Source: Flagellimonas pelagia
GTDB lineage: Bacteria; Bacteroidota; Bacteroidia; Flavobacteriales; Flavobacteriaceae
Assembly (NCBI RefSeq): GCF_003584135.1
Contig: NZ_QXFI01000029.1
Coordinates: forward strand, 23,501 to 87,500
Reading direction: 5' to 3'
Length of the DNA: 64,000 nucleotides
Shown piece by piece: positions 32,340-41,583 of the stretch. Under the pieces are notes generated by a model, which was not told the origin of the DNA, ran no database searches, and saw nothing but the letters and a program-made list of their open reading frames with translations. The translations under genes were made by a program, and so were the position numbers. Positions within the stretch are counted from its first letter, which is position 1. Each line of letters starts with the position of its first letter.

Positions 32340-34838
32340 CTATTTGGGATCTAAGATTATGTCGATGCGCTCCAAGGCATCCTGAAGGTGATAACGGCTC
32401 ATGGGATCTGAAATTCGGGATAGACCAGATCGGATATCTCCTTTCAAATTATTGAGTTCTGCCCTTGCCACTGAACGGATATCGGACTGACTACTATTGA
32501 CAGCGGTAGACTTGCGATATCCCCCAAAATCTGGAAGTTTTGCTTCGTTATCGGCAGTCATTAAATAGGCCAAACGATCAATATGCGCTTTCTGAAGGTT
32601 TCTTCTATAGGTATCGATGGTTTTACCGCTTCGGGTTTCGGACCAGATACCCCTGCGAAGGTCTCTCATCATTTCCAACAAACCATAGGCTTTATCCCCA
32701 TTGATAGTTTCGTTTTCGATGACCCTGGCCAATTTACCCAATTGCAACATGGTGTTTAGGTAACGCTCTTGCAAAGCACGAATACGCTCCACAGAACCGG
32801 AGTATTGAATTTTGTTGAAGATGTTTTGGTCGATCATCCATTCGGGAGTGGCGAACAATTGCTCCTGTAAGAAGTTCATACAATCTTTTTGATGTTGCTT
32901 ACTTACATGAGTGTACACAGCACCTTCTTGATCGGAAGTTTTATGGTATTCATATACGCCACCAATGTTGTTGGCCACGTGGCCCATGTATCTTGCAAAT
33001 TGGGAAACTACATGGCCGTACATGGTTTCCAAATCGGCATAGTTTTCCCCATCTTCGGTGGTCCAGGCCATCAGGTTGGGCATGATTCGTTTTAGGTTGG
33101 CGATACCATATAAGCTGGCTTTGATGGCATCATCACCCAAATCCTCGGTTTGTGAGCTTGGATCGTGAATGTCGCCCACTTGTTGGTGTCCGAATCGGTA
33201 CATGGGGTCATCGGCATGTTCAGTGATCCAACTGTTCAAAATCGGTTTTTCTTCTTTGGCTGTCTTGTCCAAAATAGGACGGTATCCCCAACTAATGGCA
33301 TACTTGTCGTACACACCGATGTTCGGCATCAAGGCAACCCCTTCATCGCCCGGTTGGGCCACATAGTTGAAACGTGCATAATCCATGATGGATGGTGCCG
33401 TACCATATTTTTGGGTAAAGACCTTGGAACGCAAAGAATCTACAGGATAGGCAACGCTACTCCCCATATTGTGTGGCAAACCTAGGGTGTGACCTACTTC
33501 GTGGGAAGATACAAAACGGATTAAACGACCCATGATCTCTTCTTTGAACTGGGTTTTTTGAGCTTCTGGATTAATGGCCGCAGTCTGTACAAAATACCAT
33601 CCACGTAGCAAGCTCATTACATTGTGGTACCAGTTAATATCCGATTCCAAAATCTCACCACTACGAGGGTCACTCACGTGAGGCCCATTGGCGTTTGGAA
33701 TTGGGGAAGCCAAATAGCGTACCACGGAATATCGTACATCCTCAGGGGACCATTCTGGGTCTTCTTCAGGAGTGGGAGGGTCCTTGGCAAGGATGGCATT
33801 TTTAAAACCGGCAGCCTCAAAGGCAACCTGCCAATCCTCTATACCTTGTTTAATAAAAGGCACCCACTCTTTTGGGGTGGCCCGGTCTACATAATAGATG
33901 ATGGGTTTTTTAGGTTCTACCAGTTCCCCGGCCTTAAATTTTTCAATGTCCTCGTCCTTTACTTCCAACCTCCATCGGTCCAAATAGGTGACGGTCTTAC
34001 TCTCTTGGGCATCCAGACCATAATCCACTTGACCTCTGGCAAACCATCCTACGCGTTCGTCAAAATAACGACGTTTCATGGGTTCTTTGGGCAACAAAAT
34101 CATGGAATTGTTGATTTCCAGAGAAATGGAGCCCAAACTTTCATTACTGGGTGGATCGTTGGAAATATAGGTCTTTACATGACGCGCTTCAATGTTCAGC
34201 GGATAACTTTTTACGGATTCGATATAGCTTCGGTCACTGTCCAACCGGGTAACCTTATATCTTTTACGAATGCCTTCGGGTAGGCCAAGGGCATTCACAT
34301 CTTTGGTAAACATGGGGTCCACCTCGATGACCGTTGCCGGGTTCAGGCTATCCTTTTTATTGAAGGCCTTGATCTCAAAAGCATACAGCACAGGTTCAAA
34401 GTTGGAGTTCACCACCGCTTCATGAATCGGCAGCGAATCGGCAGCCACGTTTTCATAGGAGGCCACGCGAAGCAACACCTGTTTGGGTTTTTTCTCCCAA
34501 CGGAGTACTTGGGTGTTGATCTTACCACCACCAAAACCAATTCCGGTAGCGGTTTTAGAGATTCGGCTTACCATCAACATTTCCCTGTTGAAAAGGGAAT
34601 CCGGAATTTCATAGTAATATTTGTCGTCCACCGTGTGCACGCTAAAAAGCCCAGCATCGGTTTTGGCGTCCTTGGTGATTACCTTATCATAAGGTTGGAT
34701 CTCTCCAGGTTTGGGTTTCGACTCTTTTTTTTCCTCGGTTGCTTTTTTCTTCTTTTTGAAAAGTTGGGCTTCGGCTGGTTGGTAGAAACCCAATAAAAGG
34801 AACAATACGATTAGTTTAGGTAGATTTTTTTTGATCAT
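32340..34838 (-). CDS. zinc-dependent metalloprotease with DUF5117/DUF5118 regions
   Basis: This 832-residue exported protein has a signal peptide ending QPAEAQ, then a Lys-rich linker. A DUF5118/DUF5117-type N-terminal part runs to about residue 320. The metallopeptidase domain follows, with zinc site H446-E447-x-x-H450 and H456 (HEVGHTLGLPHNMGSS). A DUF4953-like C-terminal region (about 520-790) completes the typical Bacteroidota architecture. It is predicted to be periplasmic or outer-membrane associated; substrates are unknown. It stands alone, with its own terminator. Confidence 0.92.
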   Translation of the reverse strand: MIKKNLPKLIVLFLLLGFYQPAEAQLFKKKKKATEEKKESKPKPGEIQPYDKVITKDAKTDAGLFSVHTVDDKYYYEIPDSLFNREMLMVSRISKTATGIGFGGGKINTQVLRWEKKPKQVLLRVASYENVAADSLPIHEAVVNSNFEPVLYAFEIKAFNKKDSLNPATVIEVDPMFTKDVNALGLPEGIRKRYKVTRLDSDRSYIESVKSYPLNIEARHVKTYISNDPPSNESLGSISLEINNSMILLPKEPMKRRYFDERVGWFARGQVDYGLDAQESKTVTYLDRWRLEVKDEDIEKFKAGELVEPKKPIIYYVDRATPKEWVPFIKQGIEDWQVAFEAAGFKNAILAKDPPTPEEDPEWSPEDVRYSVVRYLASPIPNANGPHVSDPRSGEILESDINWYHNVMSLLRGWYFVQTAAINPEAQKTQFKEEIMGRLIRFVSSHEVGHTLGLPHNMGSSVAYPVDSLRSKVFTQKYGTAPSIMDYARFNYVAQPGDEGVALMPNIGVYDKYAISWGYRPILDKTAKEEKPILNSWITEHADDPMYRFGHQQVGDIHDPSSQTEDLGDDAIKASLYGIANLKRIMPNLMAWTTEDGENYADLETMYGHVVSQFARYMGHVANNIGGVYEYHKTSDQEGAVYTHVSKQHQKDCMNFLQEQLFATPEWMIDQNIFNKIQYSGSVERIRALQERYLNTMLQLGKLARVIENETINGDKAYGLLEMMRDLRRGIWSETRSGKTIDTYRRNLQKAHIDRLAYLMTADNEAKLPDFGGYRKSTAVNSSQSDIRSVARAELNNLKGDIRSGLSRISDPMSRYHLQDALERIDIILDPK

Positions 34839-35104
34839 TAGATGTCAGTTTGGATAACTATAAGCTTTCAAAGAACCTAAAAATCATTAAAAGTTACTGT
34901 TAAATAAATATTAACGCACACTTTTTTCGTGTGATATACGAATCTTTCGCAGTCCTGCGTTTTACTGATGGTTTCGGCTGAAACGCCTTGTTTTGCTGGG
35001 CTTAAGCGGCATCTGTTTTTTGTAAAAAAATCATAATTGCTGTAACAATTTAAAATCTGCATAGTCTTATAAGCATAACATCAATCAAAAAATTCAATCA
35101 AAAA

Positions 35105-35839
35105 ATGAACAAGTTATTAATGGTCTATGGATGTGTCCTTTTAAGTAGTGCCGCCATAGCAAACGAACAGCAGAACGCCGTTACTCATCAGTCCAAAACT
35201 GATAGTCAGGGCACATTAGAAAACAGTTATACTGCATTGAACCTCAATGCGGAAGGTGGTGAATCAACTTTGGATCTGAGTCATAAATCAGATTGGTCCT
35301 ATGAGTTGGATCTGAATGAAATAGTATATGTAGAAGACGATATGGAGGTCGATCTTGGTTTTGATACCTCGGATTACCTTCCCGAAGGTTTCAACCCCTA
35401 TAAAAACTATTTTGATCTGAATTCCATCATATACCTCGAGAACGAAGTTGAACCCAACCTAGGTTTTGATACCCAAAAGTATTTGCCTGCGGATTTTGAT
35501 CCTTACACCGATGTGGTGGAAGTGAGTTCCATCAACTACATCGAGGAAGAAGATATGGATCTTGGATTCAATACCGAGGATTATCTGCCTGAAGGATTCT
35601 CCCCTTACGAGGCTTATGTAGACCTTAAATCCTTTACCTATATAGAGGATGATGAAGTGGAATTGGAATTGGGTATCAATAGCAAATATCTACTTCCTGC
35701 GAATTTTGATCCGTACACCAATGTGGTGGCAATCGGTTCTATCAACTATATGGAAGAGGATGAAAAAATAGATTTGGGTTTTGATACCTCTGTGTATCTC
35801 CCAGAAAATTTTGACCCCTACGCCGGGGCAATCTGGTAA
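35105..35839 (+). CDS. exported acidic tandem-repeat protein
   Basis: This 244-residue protein has a signal peptide (LLMVYGCVLLSSAAIAN) and no enzyme domain. From about residue 69 it consists of five tandem repeats of 34-36 residues (about 69-103, 104-138, 139-172, 173-208, 209-243). Each has the form SIxYxEE(D/E), then LGFDT, xxYLPEGFDPY. Repeats 2 and 4 share FDPYTxVV, and repeats 1 and 3 share YLPEGF, so the array probably grew by duplicating a two-unit block. It is strongly acidic. Function is unknown; Ca2+-binding or surface adhesion is possible but unproven. It has its own terminator. Confidence 0.85.
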   Translation: MNKLLMVYGCVLLSSAAIANEQQNAVTHQSKTDSQGTLENSYTALNLNAEGGESTLDLSHKSDWSYELDLNEIVYVEDDMEVDLGFDTSDYLPEGFNPYKNYFDLNSIIYLENEVEPNLGFDTQKYLPADFDPYTDVVEVSSINYIEEEDMDLGFNTEDYLPEGFSPYEAYVDLKSFTYIEDDEVELELGINSKYLLPANFDPYTNVVAIGSINYMEEDEKIDLGFDTSVYLPENFDPYAGAIW

Positions 35840-35888
35840 AATGTTTTAGTTTTCATTTTACAAAATTTTTGAGTTAGTTAGCTATGAA

Positions 35889-35912
35889 AGGCCCTCGCAA
35901 GAGGGCTTTTTA
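35889..35912 (+). terminator. intrinsic terminator after the acidic repeat gene
   Basis: GCCCTC (35891-35896) and GAGGGC (35901-35906) form a stem around GCAA, followed by TTTTT. It is preceded by TTTTTGAGTTAGTTAG (35866-35881). Confidence 0.85.
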
Positions 35913-36156
35913 TTTGTGGTAAGATGTGTTAAGGAAATCCCTATAAAAACTTGATTAACAAAAAAATAACACCTTTGAGGAAATCGTTGTGAAATGCATC
36001 AAATAAGGAAGTTCCCCATAAAAAAGTCAAATTTTGAAAGTATGGACTGCAGGTTTGTCAAGATATGTGCAAAATCACTGAAAAAGCTATTTTGGTAAGC
36101 CAGCCGTTAACCGTTAACAAAAGGCTAATTATAAAAATCTTCACTTTATTCAGTCA

Positions 36157-36290
36157 TACATTTGTATCAAAGAATCAAAGGGCAGAAGCCCAATACACAT
36201 AATTGAGTAAAGTAAGGTTGAGTTAGTTTCTTACATTTTTTTGAGTTAGTTAGTTTGTGAATGGCCCTTCCGCCCGGAAGGGCCATTTAT
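36157..36290 (+). ncRNA. candidate small RNA between two terminators
   Basis: A TACATTTG element (36157-36164) matches the Bacteroidota -7 box, and an intrinsic terminator (TGGCCCTTCC/GGAAGGGCCA, 36262-36285, then ATTTATT) ends the unit about 115 nt later. There is no open frame of note between them. The transcript would hold two copies of a GAGTTAGTT motif (36213-36255). A clear -33 box is not visible, so the promoter call is weak. The rest of the gap 35840-36293 shows only the preceding terminator. Confidence 0.4.
36262..36290 (+). terminator. intrinsic terminator of the candidate small RNA
   Basis: This is a ten-base-pair stem TGGCCCTTCC/GGAAGGGCCA with loop GCCC, followed on the plus strand by ATTTATTATTT. 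It is also 4 bp from the stop of the convergent SLC13 gene, where the minus-strand side has no T-run. Confidence 0.75.
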
Positions 36291-36293
36291 TAT

Positions 36294-37724
36294 TTAAAAC
36301 AATACGGGAACCACAAACTTAAAGACTAAAACCAGCAACACCACCGCTATCAGATTCAATATAAAACCTACACGTGCCATTTGAGGAATCTTTACATACC
36401 CACTGGCAAATACAATGGCATTTGGGGGAGTGGCCATCGGCAGCATAAAGGCACAGCTGCTGGCAATGGTCACCGGAATCAATAAATAAAGGATTGGAAT
36501 GTTCAACCCGATAGCAATACCTGCAACCACAGGAGCTAGAACAGCCACCAATGCCACGTTGCTCATCAGTTCCGTCATAAAAAGCATCAAGAAAATAAGC
36601 AGGGCGGCCGTAAGCAATACACTGATTTGACTCTCCGCAATGGCATTGGCCACCATATCCACAATACCACTGGTGGACATACCTTGGGCCAACGCTAAAC
36701 CACCCCCAAATAGGATCAAAATACCCCAAGCCAAGCGGGAGGTATCTTTCCATTCGATGATGAAGTCCCCTTTCTTAATATTGTAGGGAATGGCAAAGAG
36801 TGCAATGGCTGCAAAAATACTGATCATGGTATCCGTCAGCCCCAATTTGGGGAAAATGGCATTGATCAAGGTCCTAAAGATCCAAAGGAACACGGTGACC
36901 CCAAAAATGGCCAAAACCATTTTTTCTTTACCAGACGTTGGCCCTAATTTTTCCAGTTCGGCATGGATAACATCCTTGGAGGCATTGAACTTGAGATCTC
37001 TATTGGGGAACATCCATTTGACGAGCACTAAATAAGAAACACCGATCATGATGATGGCGAAGGGAAGGCCGATACTCATCCATTTTATGAACGAGATTTC
37101 CGTATTGTATTCATTTTCCAAAAGACCGATTAATACCGAATTGGGTGGTGTGCCTATAACGGTGGCGATTCCCCCTGCATTGGCGGAAAAAGCGATACCG
37201 AGCATCACACTAAGGGCGAAATTCTGGTCGTTCTTCGTAAAGCCATCAGCGTCATCCACCAAAAGATTGATCACGGAAAGGGCGATAGGTAGCATCACCA
37301 CGGTACTGGCCGTGTTACTGATCCACATGCTCAGCGACCCCGTAGCGATCATAAAACCGAGCACCACTTTGTTGGGAGTGGTTCCCGTAAGCCGAATGAT
37401 GTTAAGGGCAATGCGTCTGTGCAGGTTTACTTTTTCCAAGGCAAGGGCCATGACAAAGCCTCCGAAGAACAGGAACACAATGGGACTGCCATAATTGGCA
37501 CCTACTTCGGCAATGGGCAAAATCTTTAAAATAGGCAAAAGTAGCAGTGGTAAAAGCGCCGTAACCGATATGGATACTGCTTCCGTGATCCACCAGATCA
37601 ACATCCAAGAAGCAACGGCAATTACGGGATCTCCTTTGGCTGATACCAACTCAAAGGGCAAATTGTTCAAGATCAAAAAGGCGGTGGGCCCTAAAACGAG
37701 CCCTATTTTCTTGCTTAGTTCCAT
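36294..37724 (-). CDS. SLC13/DASS family sodium-coupled anion symporter
   Basis: This 476-residue inner-membrane transporter has about 11-12 hydrophobic segments. Family motifs are visible: SNTASTVVMLPIAL (the SNT motif), FSANAGGIATVIGTPPN, and near the C-terminus a second TPPNAIVFASGY. These two SNT/TPPN-type loops bind substrate and Na+. The family takes up dicarboxylates, citrate or sulfate; the substrate cannot be read off the sequence. A perfect 9-bp palindrome 46 bp upstream may be its operator. Confidence 0.93.
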   Translation of the reverse strand: MELSKKIGLVLGPTAFLILNNLPFELVSAKGDPVIAVASWMLIWWITEAVSISVTALLPLLLLPILKILPIAEVGANYGSPIVFLFFGGFVMALALEKVNLHRRIALNIIRLTGTTPNKVVLGFMIATGSLSMWISNTASTVVMLPIALSVINLLVDDADGFTKNDQNFALSVMLGIAFSANAGGIATVIGTPPNSVLIGLLENEYNTEISFIKWMSIGLPFAIIMIGVSYLVLVKWMFPNRDLKFNASKDVIHAELEKLGPTSGKEKMVLAIFGVTVFLWIFRTLINAIFPKLGLTDTMISIFAAIALFAIPYNIKKGDFIIEWKDTSRLAWGILILFGGGLALAQGMSTSGIVDMVANAIAESQISVLLTAALLIFLMLFMTELMSNVALVAVLAPVVAGIAIGLNIPILYLLIPVTIASSCAFMLPMATPPNAIVFASGYVKIPQMARVGFILNLIAVVLLVLVFKFVVPVLF

Positions 37725-37769
37725 TTGGGATTCTAAGCTATGCTTTTTTGTTAAATTTTGAAAATCATC

Positions 37770-37790
37770 AAACTAATATCTTATTAGTTT
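37770..37790. promoter_or_regulatory. perfect 9-bp palindrome upstream of the SLC13 gene
   Basis: AAACTAATA, TCT, TATTAGTTT. The arms are exact inverts. It lies 46 bp upstream of the minus-strand ATG and 138 bp upstream of the divergent TPR gene, so it could serve as operator for one or both. Confidence 0.45.
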
Positions 37791-37927
37791 TTCAAGTAAA
37801 ATTTATTTCAGATTTCCAGTTCACTCATTGTTACGCTTTAGTTACTCATTTAAAGCAATGACTTCCTCAAATTCATTGGTTTGATAAACTTTCAATTTAG
37901 AAATTGATTATATAAACTATATTAATT

Positions 37928-38776
37928 ATGAGAAAGATAGTAGTGTTTTTTCTAGGTTTTAACTTGATGATTTTCGCCCAAAACAATAAAGGTGATGCGG
38001 AATTGGAATGGTTTGAAGAATTATCTGAAATCACTTATGAAGGAGATTACATGACTGCTTATTTGGGTTTTGGTCAATTCTTGGAGAAGTTTCCGGATTC
38101 AGAGCTAGCTCCAAGAGCCCTTTTCAATCAGGGTTATCTATTAAGAGAGCTGGGTAGAGGACAAGAGGCCAAACGGATCTTCGAGCGAATTATAGAGGAG
38201 GAATATAATGAATATGAAAATTATGGTGGGATAATGGAACAGTATACATTATACAAGAATAGGAGCGCCAAACACCTTGCTGAAATTTTTATAGAGGAAG
38301 AAAACTTTGTGGAGGCCCTAAAATATATCAAGATGTTTGACAATATCTATCCATACAAGCATTTTTGTGGAAATGAATTGGAGGCCGATGCTATTTATAC
38401 CGATGTTATGTATGCCAAAACCTATCACGGTTTGGGTAAATTGGATAAAGCCATAAAAAAGTTGCTGCCGCATCTTTTTTACAATGGATTGGCCAGTAAT
38501 AATGAGGTAATGGAACTTTTAAGCCAATATTTACCTCAATTATACTCAAATGACGAAGTAAAGCAGTTTTTACAAGAGGGTATCCAGAATTTCAAGGTTA
38601 AGGACAAAAACTACGGAACATTTCAATTATTGGGAGTGAAGATTCCAGTATACACCTATCAATTTTATGGTGAAGGCGAAATTGAATTTGTTTCCGACGA
38701 AGGCACAAAAAATGCTCAGGCCATTGATGAAATAATCAAGAGCCATCCTATTTTTGAAGGTTACTTTAATAATTGA
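37928..38776 (+). CDS. exported tetratricopeptide-repeat protein
   Basis: This 282-residue protein has a signal peptide (IVVFFLGFNLMIFAQ) and TPR-like helix pairs: GDYMTAYLGFGQFLEKFPDS then APRALFNQGYLLRELGRGQE, and AYGKTYHGLGKLDKAIKKL-type repeats (YAKTYHGLGKLDKAIKKL). TPRs mediate protein-protein contacts; no catalytic domain is present. It is AT-richer than adjacent core genes. It is convergent with lysS across a 31-bp gap. Partner proteins are unknown. Confidence 0.78.
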   Translation: MRKIVVFFLGFNLMIFAQNNKGDAELEWFEELSEITYEGDYMTAYLGFGQFLEKFPDSELAPRALFNQGYLLRELGRGQEAKRIFERIIEEEYNEYENYGGIMEQYTLYKNRSAKHLAEIFIEEENFVEALKYIKMFDNIYPYKHFCGNELEADAIYTDVMYAKTYHGLGKLDKAIKKLLPHLFYNGLASNNEVMELLSQYLPQLYSNDEVKQFLQEGIQNFKVKDKNYGTFQLLGVKIPVYTYQFYGEGEIEFVSDEGTKNAQAIDEIIKSHPIFEGYFNN

Positions 38777-38807
38777 GTTTTAGAATAACCGTTTATTAAA
38801 TAAAGGT

Positions 38808-40499
38808 TTATCTTTTATCGATAGCAAAAAGCCCCTCATCCGTTTTGGAGACCTCAAAAATGCCAAGCTTAGCCAAGTTTTTGGTGCTCTTGTCCCATTT
38901 TTTGCCGCTCAAACCACTTTTGTCCTTTAGTTCGCCCAATGGCATTTGGCCAACAGGTTTCAATAGGTCCATGATGATTTTTTCTTCTTCGGAGAGTTCT
39001 ACTTTTTTCTTCTCAGGTCGCATTTGCGGGAAGAACAACACTTCTTGAATGGAAGAATTGTTGGTCATCAGCATCACCAAACGGTCTATGCCAATACCGA
39101 TACCGGAAGTTGGAGGCATTCCGTATTCTAAGGCCCGAAGGAAATCTTGGTCGATGAACATGGCCTCATCGTCCCCTTTTTCGGAAAGTTTCAATTGGTC
39201 CTCAAAACGTTCCCTTTGATCAATGGGATCGTTGAGCTCGGAATAGGCATTGGCCAGTTCCTTCCCGTTCACCATCAACTCAAAACGTTCGGTCAACCTT
39301 GGATTTTCCCTGTGTTCCTTGGTCAAAGGGCTCATCTCCTTTGGATAATCGATGATGAAGGTGGGCTGAATGTAGTGGTGCTCACATTTTTCACCGAAAA
39401 TTTCGTCGATCAATTTACCTACACCCATGGTTTCATTCACTTCGATGCCCAGTTTTTGGGCCACTTCACGAAGTTGGTCCTCATCCATGTCGGCCACATC
39501 ATACCCTGTATGAATTTTGATGGCCTCTAAAATAGGAACCCTTGGATACGGTGCCTTGAACTCAATTTCGTGCTCGCCAACCTTTACTTTGGTACTGCCT
39601 GTGGCATCAATGGCCACTTTTTCCAACAGTTTTTCGGTGGTGTCCATCATCCAGTTGTAGTCCTTATAAGCTACATAAAGTTCCATTACGGTAAACTCTG
39701 GATTGTGGGTGCGGTCCATCCCTTCATTGCGGAAATCCTTGGCGAACTCATACACGCCATCAAATCCACCAACGATCAATCTTTTCAGATAGAGTTCATT
39801 GGCTATGCGTAGGTACAAAGGAATGTTCAACGCATTGTGGTGTGTTAAGAACGGACGTGCCGCTGCACCACCGGGAATGGGTTGCAAAATAGGGGTCTCC
39901 ACTTCCAAATATCCTTTTTGGTTGTAGAATTCCCGAATACTACTGGTAATCTTGGTCCTTTTGATGAAAGTATCCTTCACATGGGGATTCACGATCAGGT
40001 CCACATACCTTTGGCGGTAGCGCAATTCGGCATCGTTGAACTCATCATACACTTTTCCTTCGGCATCTGCCTTTGGTAGGGGAAGGGGTCGCAAGGATTT
40101 GCTAAGCAGGGTGAAATTTTTCACCATTACTGTTTTTTCACCCACTTGGGTAGTGAACAGTTCGCCTTCCACACCAATGATGTCCCCAATGTCCAACAGT
40201 TTTTTATAGACTTCGTTATACAGGTCTTTGTCATCACCGGGACAAATTTCATCACGGTTAAAATACACCTGTATACGGCCTTCACTATCCTGAAGTTCCG
40301 CAAAGGATGCCTTACCCTGGATTCTGCGCGACATCAACCTACCGGAAATCACCACCTTCTTACCTTCCTCAAAATCATTCTTGATGCTCTTGGAAGTGGC
40401 ATCAACAGGATACAATGCTGCGGGGTATGGGTTGATGCCCATCTCCCTGAGTTTGGTCAATTTTTCCCTTCGAACGATTTCTTGTTCCGATAGTTGCAT
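38808..40499 (-). CDS. lysS: lysine--tRNA ligase, class II
   Basis: This 563-residue cytosolic enzyme charges tRNA-Lys. It has the N-terminal OB-fold anticodon domain ([20 protein letters not shown]), then the class II motifs (motif 2 region [15 protein letters not shown], motif 3 [15 protein letters not shown]). It is about 60 residues longer than the Escherichia coli form because of a C-terminal helical extension ([18 protein letters not shown] to the end), a usual Bacteroidota feature. A terminator of the upstream thioredoxin gene lies just before its start. Confidence 0.97.
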   Translation of the reverse strand: MQLSEQEIVRREKLTKLREMGINPYPAALYPVDATSKSIKNDFEEGKKVVISGRLMSRRIQGKASFAELQDSEGRIQVYFNRDEICPGDDKDLYNEVYKKLLDIGDIIGVEGELFTTQVGEKTVMVKNFTLLSKSLRPLPLPKADAEGKVYDEFNDAELRYRQRYVDLIVNPHVKDTFIKRTKITSSIREFYNQKGYLEVETPILQPIPGGAAARPFLTHHNALNIPLYLRIANELYLKRLIVGGFDGVYEFAKDFRNEGMDRTHNPEFTVMELYVAYKDYNWMMDTTEKLLEKVAIDATGSTKVKVGEHEIEFKAPYPRVPILEAIKIHTGYDVADMDEDQLREVAQKLGIEVNETMGVGKLIDEIFGEKCEHHYIQPTFIIDYPKEMSPLTKEHRENPRLTERFELMVNGKELANAYSELNDPIDQRERFEDQLKLSEKGDDEAMFIDQDFLRALEYGMPPTSGIGIGIDRLVMLMTNNSSIQEVLFFPQMRPEKKKVELSEEEKIIMDLLKPVGQMPLGELKDKSGLSGKKWDKSTKNLAKLGIFEVSKTDEGLFAIDKR

Positions 40500-40504
40500 A
40501 GTCT

Positions 40505-40546
40505 ATAAAAAATTAAAGCGCAAAATTACACTTTTGCGCTTTAATT
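40505..40546 (-). terminator. intrinsic terminator of the thioredoxin-like gene
   Basis: This is a fifteen-base-pair perfect stem (AATTAAAGCGCAAAA/TTTTGCGCTTTAATT, 40511-40525 with 40532-40546) with a 6-nt loop. It is followed on the minus strand by TTTTT. It is placed immediately upstream of lysS. Confidence 0.85.
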
Positions 40547-40563
40547 CCTTGCCTCGGCTTGCT

Positions 40564-41106
40564 TTAATATGCATAATGGGGCGTGTAAGGCTTGTTGAGG
40601 ATGATCTGGGCCATGTCTTCCTCAAGCGATTCCAACGGACTTTCCACAATCCGGTTGACCTCTTTTCCGTCCTTGAAAAAGATGATGGTAGGTACTTTGA
40701 TGATGTTCAGACCTTTCTCTTCGCCAGTCGGACTTTTCTTGTATTGCTCCTTTCTTCTGTCCAGTGCCACGATTTCCAATTGCTCCATGGGAAAATCGGC
40801 CGCTTCCAGAATTTTGATGATTCTTGGGGTTTCCCGCCTGCTATCACCACACCAAGTGCCCAAAAAAAGTTGGATATGGTAGGTTTTGAGGTCTTTTTTG
40901 AAAAGGTCGACCAAGGTTTGGTCCACGGCGTAGTCTTCCATACCTTTTTGGAACCATTGGGCATAGGGAGCAGTGGACAAGCCATCCAAATTGATTTTGC
41001 CCACCATAAAGGTTTGGTCGTTTTCCATTTTGATTTCCTTATTGAATTCCTGCGAAAAACTTGCAAGCGAAGTAAGGACCAACAAAAGGTTGCATGCGTG
41101 TTTCAT
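40564..41106 (-). CDS. thioredoxin family protein, exported
   Basis: This 180-residue protein has an N-terminal signal (LLLVLTSLASFSQ). The thioredoxin fold includes LFLGTWCGDSRRETPRI, with a single Cys where CxxC would be (W-C-G-D-S), so it is likely a monothiol or non-redox member. The cis-Pro region IIKVPTIIFFKDGKEV is conserved. Its function may be thiol exchange or binding rather than disulfide oxidation. The family is widespread in Flavobacteria. Confidence 0.85.
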   Translation of the reverse strand: MKHACNLLLVLTSLASFSQEFNKEIKMENDQTFMVGKINLDGLSTAPYAQWFQKGMEDYAVDQTLVDLFKKDLKTYHIQLFLGTWCGDSRRETPRIIKILEAADFPMEQLEIVALDRRKEQYKKSPTGEEKGLNIIKVPTIIFFKDGKEVNRIVESPLESLEEDMAQIILNKPYTPHYAY

Positions 41107-41205
41107 GATGTTCCAGATTTATGATTTGACTGGAAAATTCATCAAAATGAAGGGGTTATGCCGATTTGATAAGATGGAAATGGGGACTAGACCCAGGGTT
41201 GAATT

Positions 41206-41583
41206 TTATTTTTGGAAAAGTAATATGATTTCTTCCCTGGATGAAATGTCTAGCTTTTTGTACAGGTTGTTGATGTGTGTCTTCACAGTACTGAGGCTCA
41301 CAAAAAGAGCACTGGCAATCTCTTTGTTGCTTTTGTCCAACAAGATGTAGTGCACAATTTTTTGCTCTTGGGGTGTGAGTTTCTGTAAAAGGTCATCACT
41401 GTGGTTTTTAAGCTTGGCGCTTCGGTTGACAAAAAAGTACAGGTTCCCCAAAAGTGATAAGATCAATACCGAAAGTGTCACCCACATCCACTTGGCTATT
41501 TTGGGTTGGTTGAAACTGGCCAAGTCTTTGTCCGTGCTAATTTCGGCCTCATATTCTTGGGTAAAACCGGCTTCGGGATAGGT
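41206..41583 (-). pseudogene. C-terminal half of a split membrane LuxR-type regulator (membrane span plus HTH)
   Basis: This fragment reads on in the same frame from the preceding gene's TAA stop. If translated alone it would begin at TTG 41523 (105 residues); no ATG is available before the membrane span. It has one membrane span (IAKWMWVTLSVLILSLLGNLYF) and a C-terminal LuxR-type HTH (LTPQEQKIVHYILLDKSNKE, then STVKTHINNLYKKLDI). The part between the stop and the TTG (TYPEAGFTQEYEAEISTDKD) also looks like protein. Together with 41584-42252 it forms a 348-codon regulator with an extracytoplasmic sensor. Whether the stop is a true mutation, read-through or a sequence error is open. Confidence 0.75.

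Noticed and set aside
34877..35062. 61-codon minus-strand frame before the acidic repeat gene
   Set aside because: It has no conserved pattern, and the region more likely holds the promoter of the repeat gene.
38783..38806. Imperfect AACCGTTTATT/AAATAAAGGTT stem between the TPR gene and lysS
   Set aside because: It is AT-rich with a mismatch; it might be a weak terminator, but it is too poor to list.
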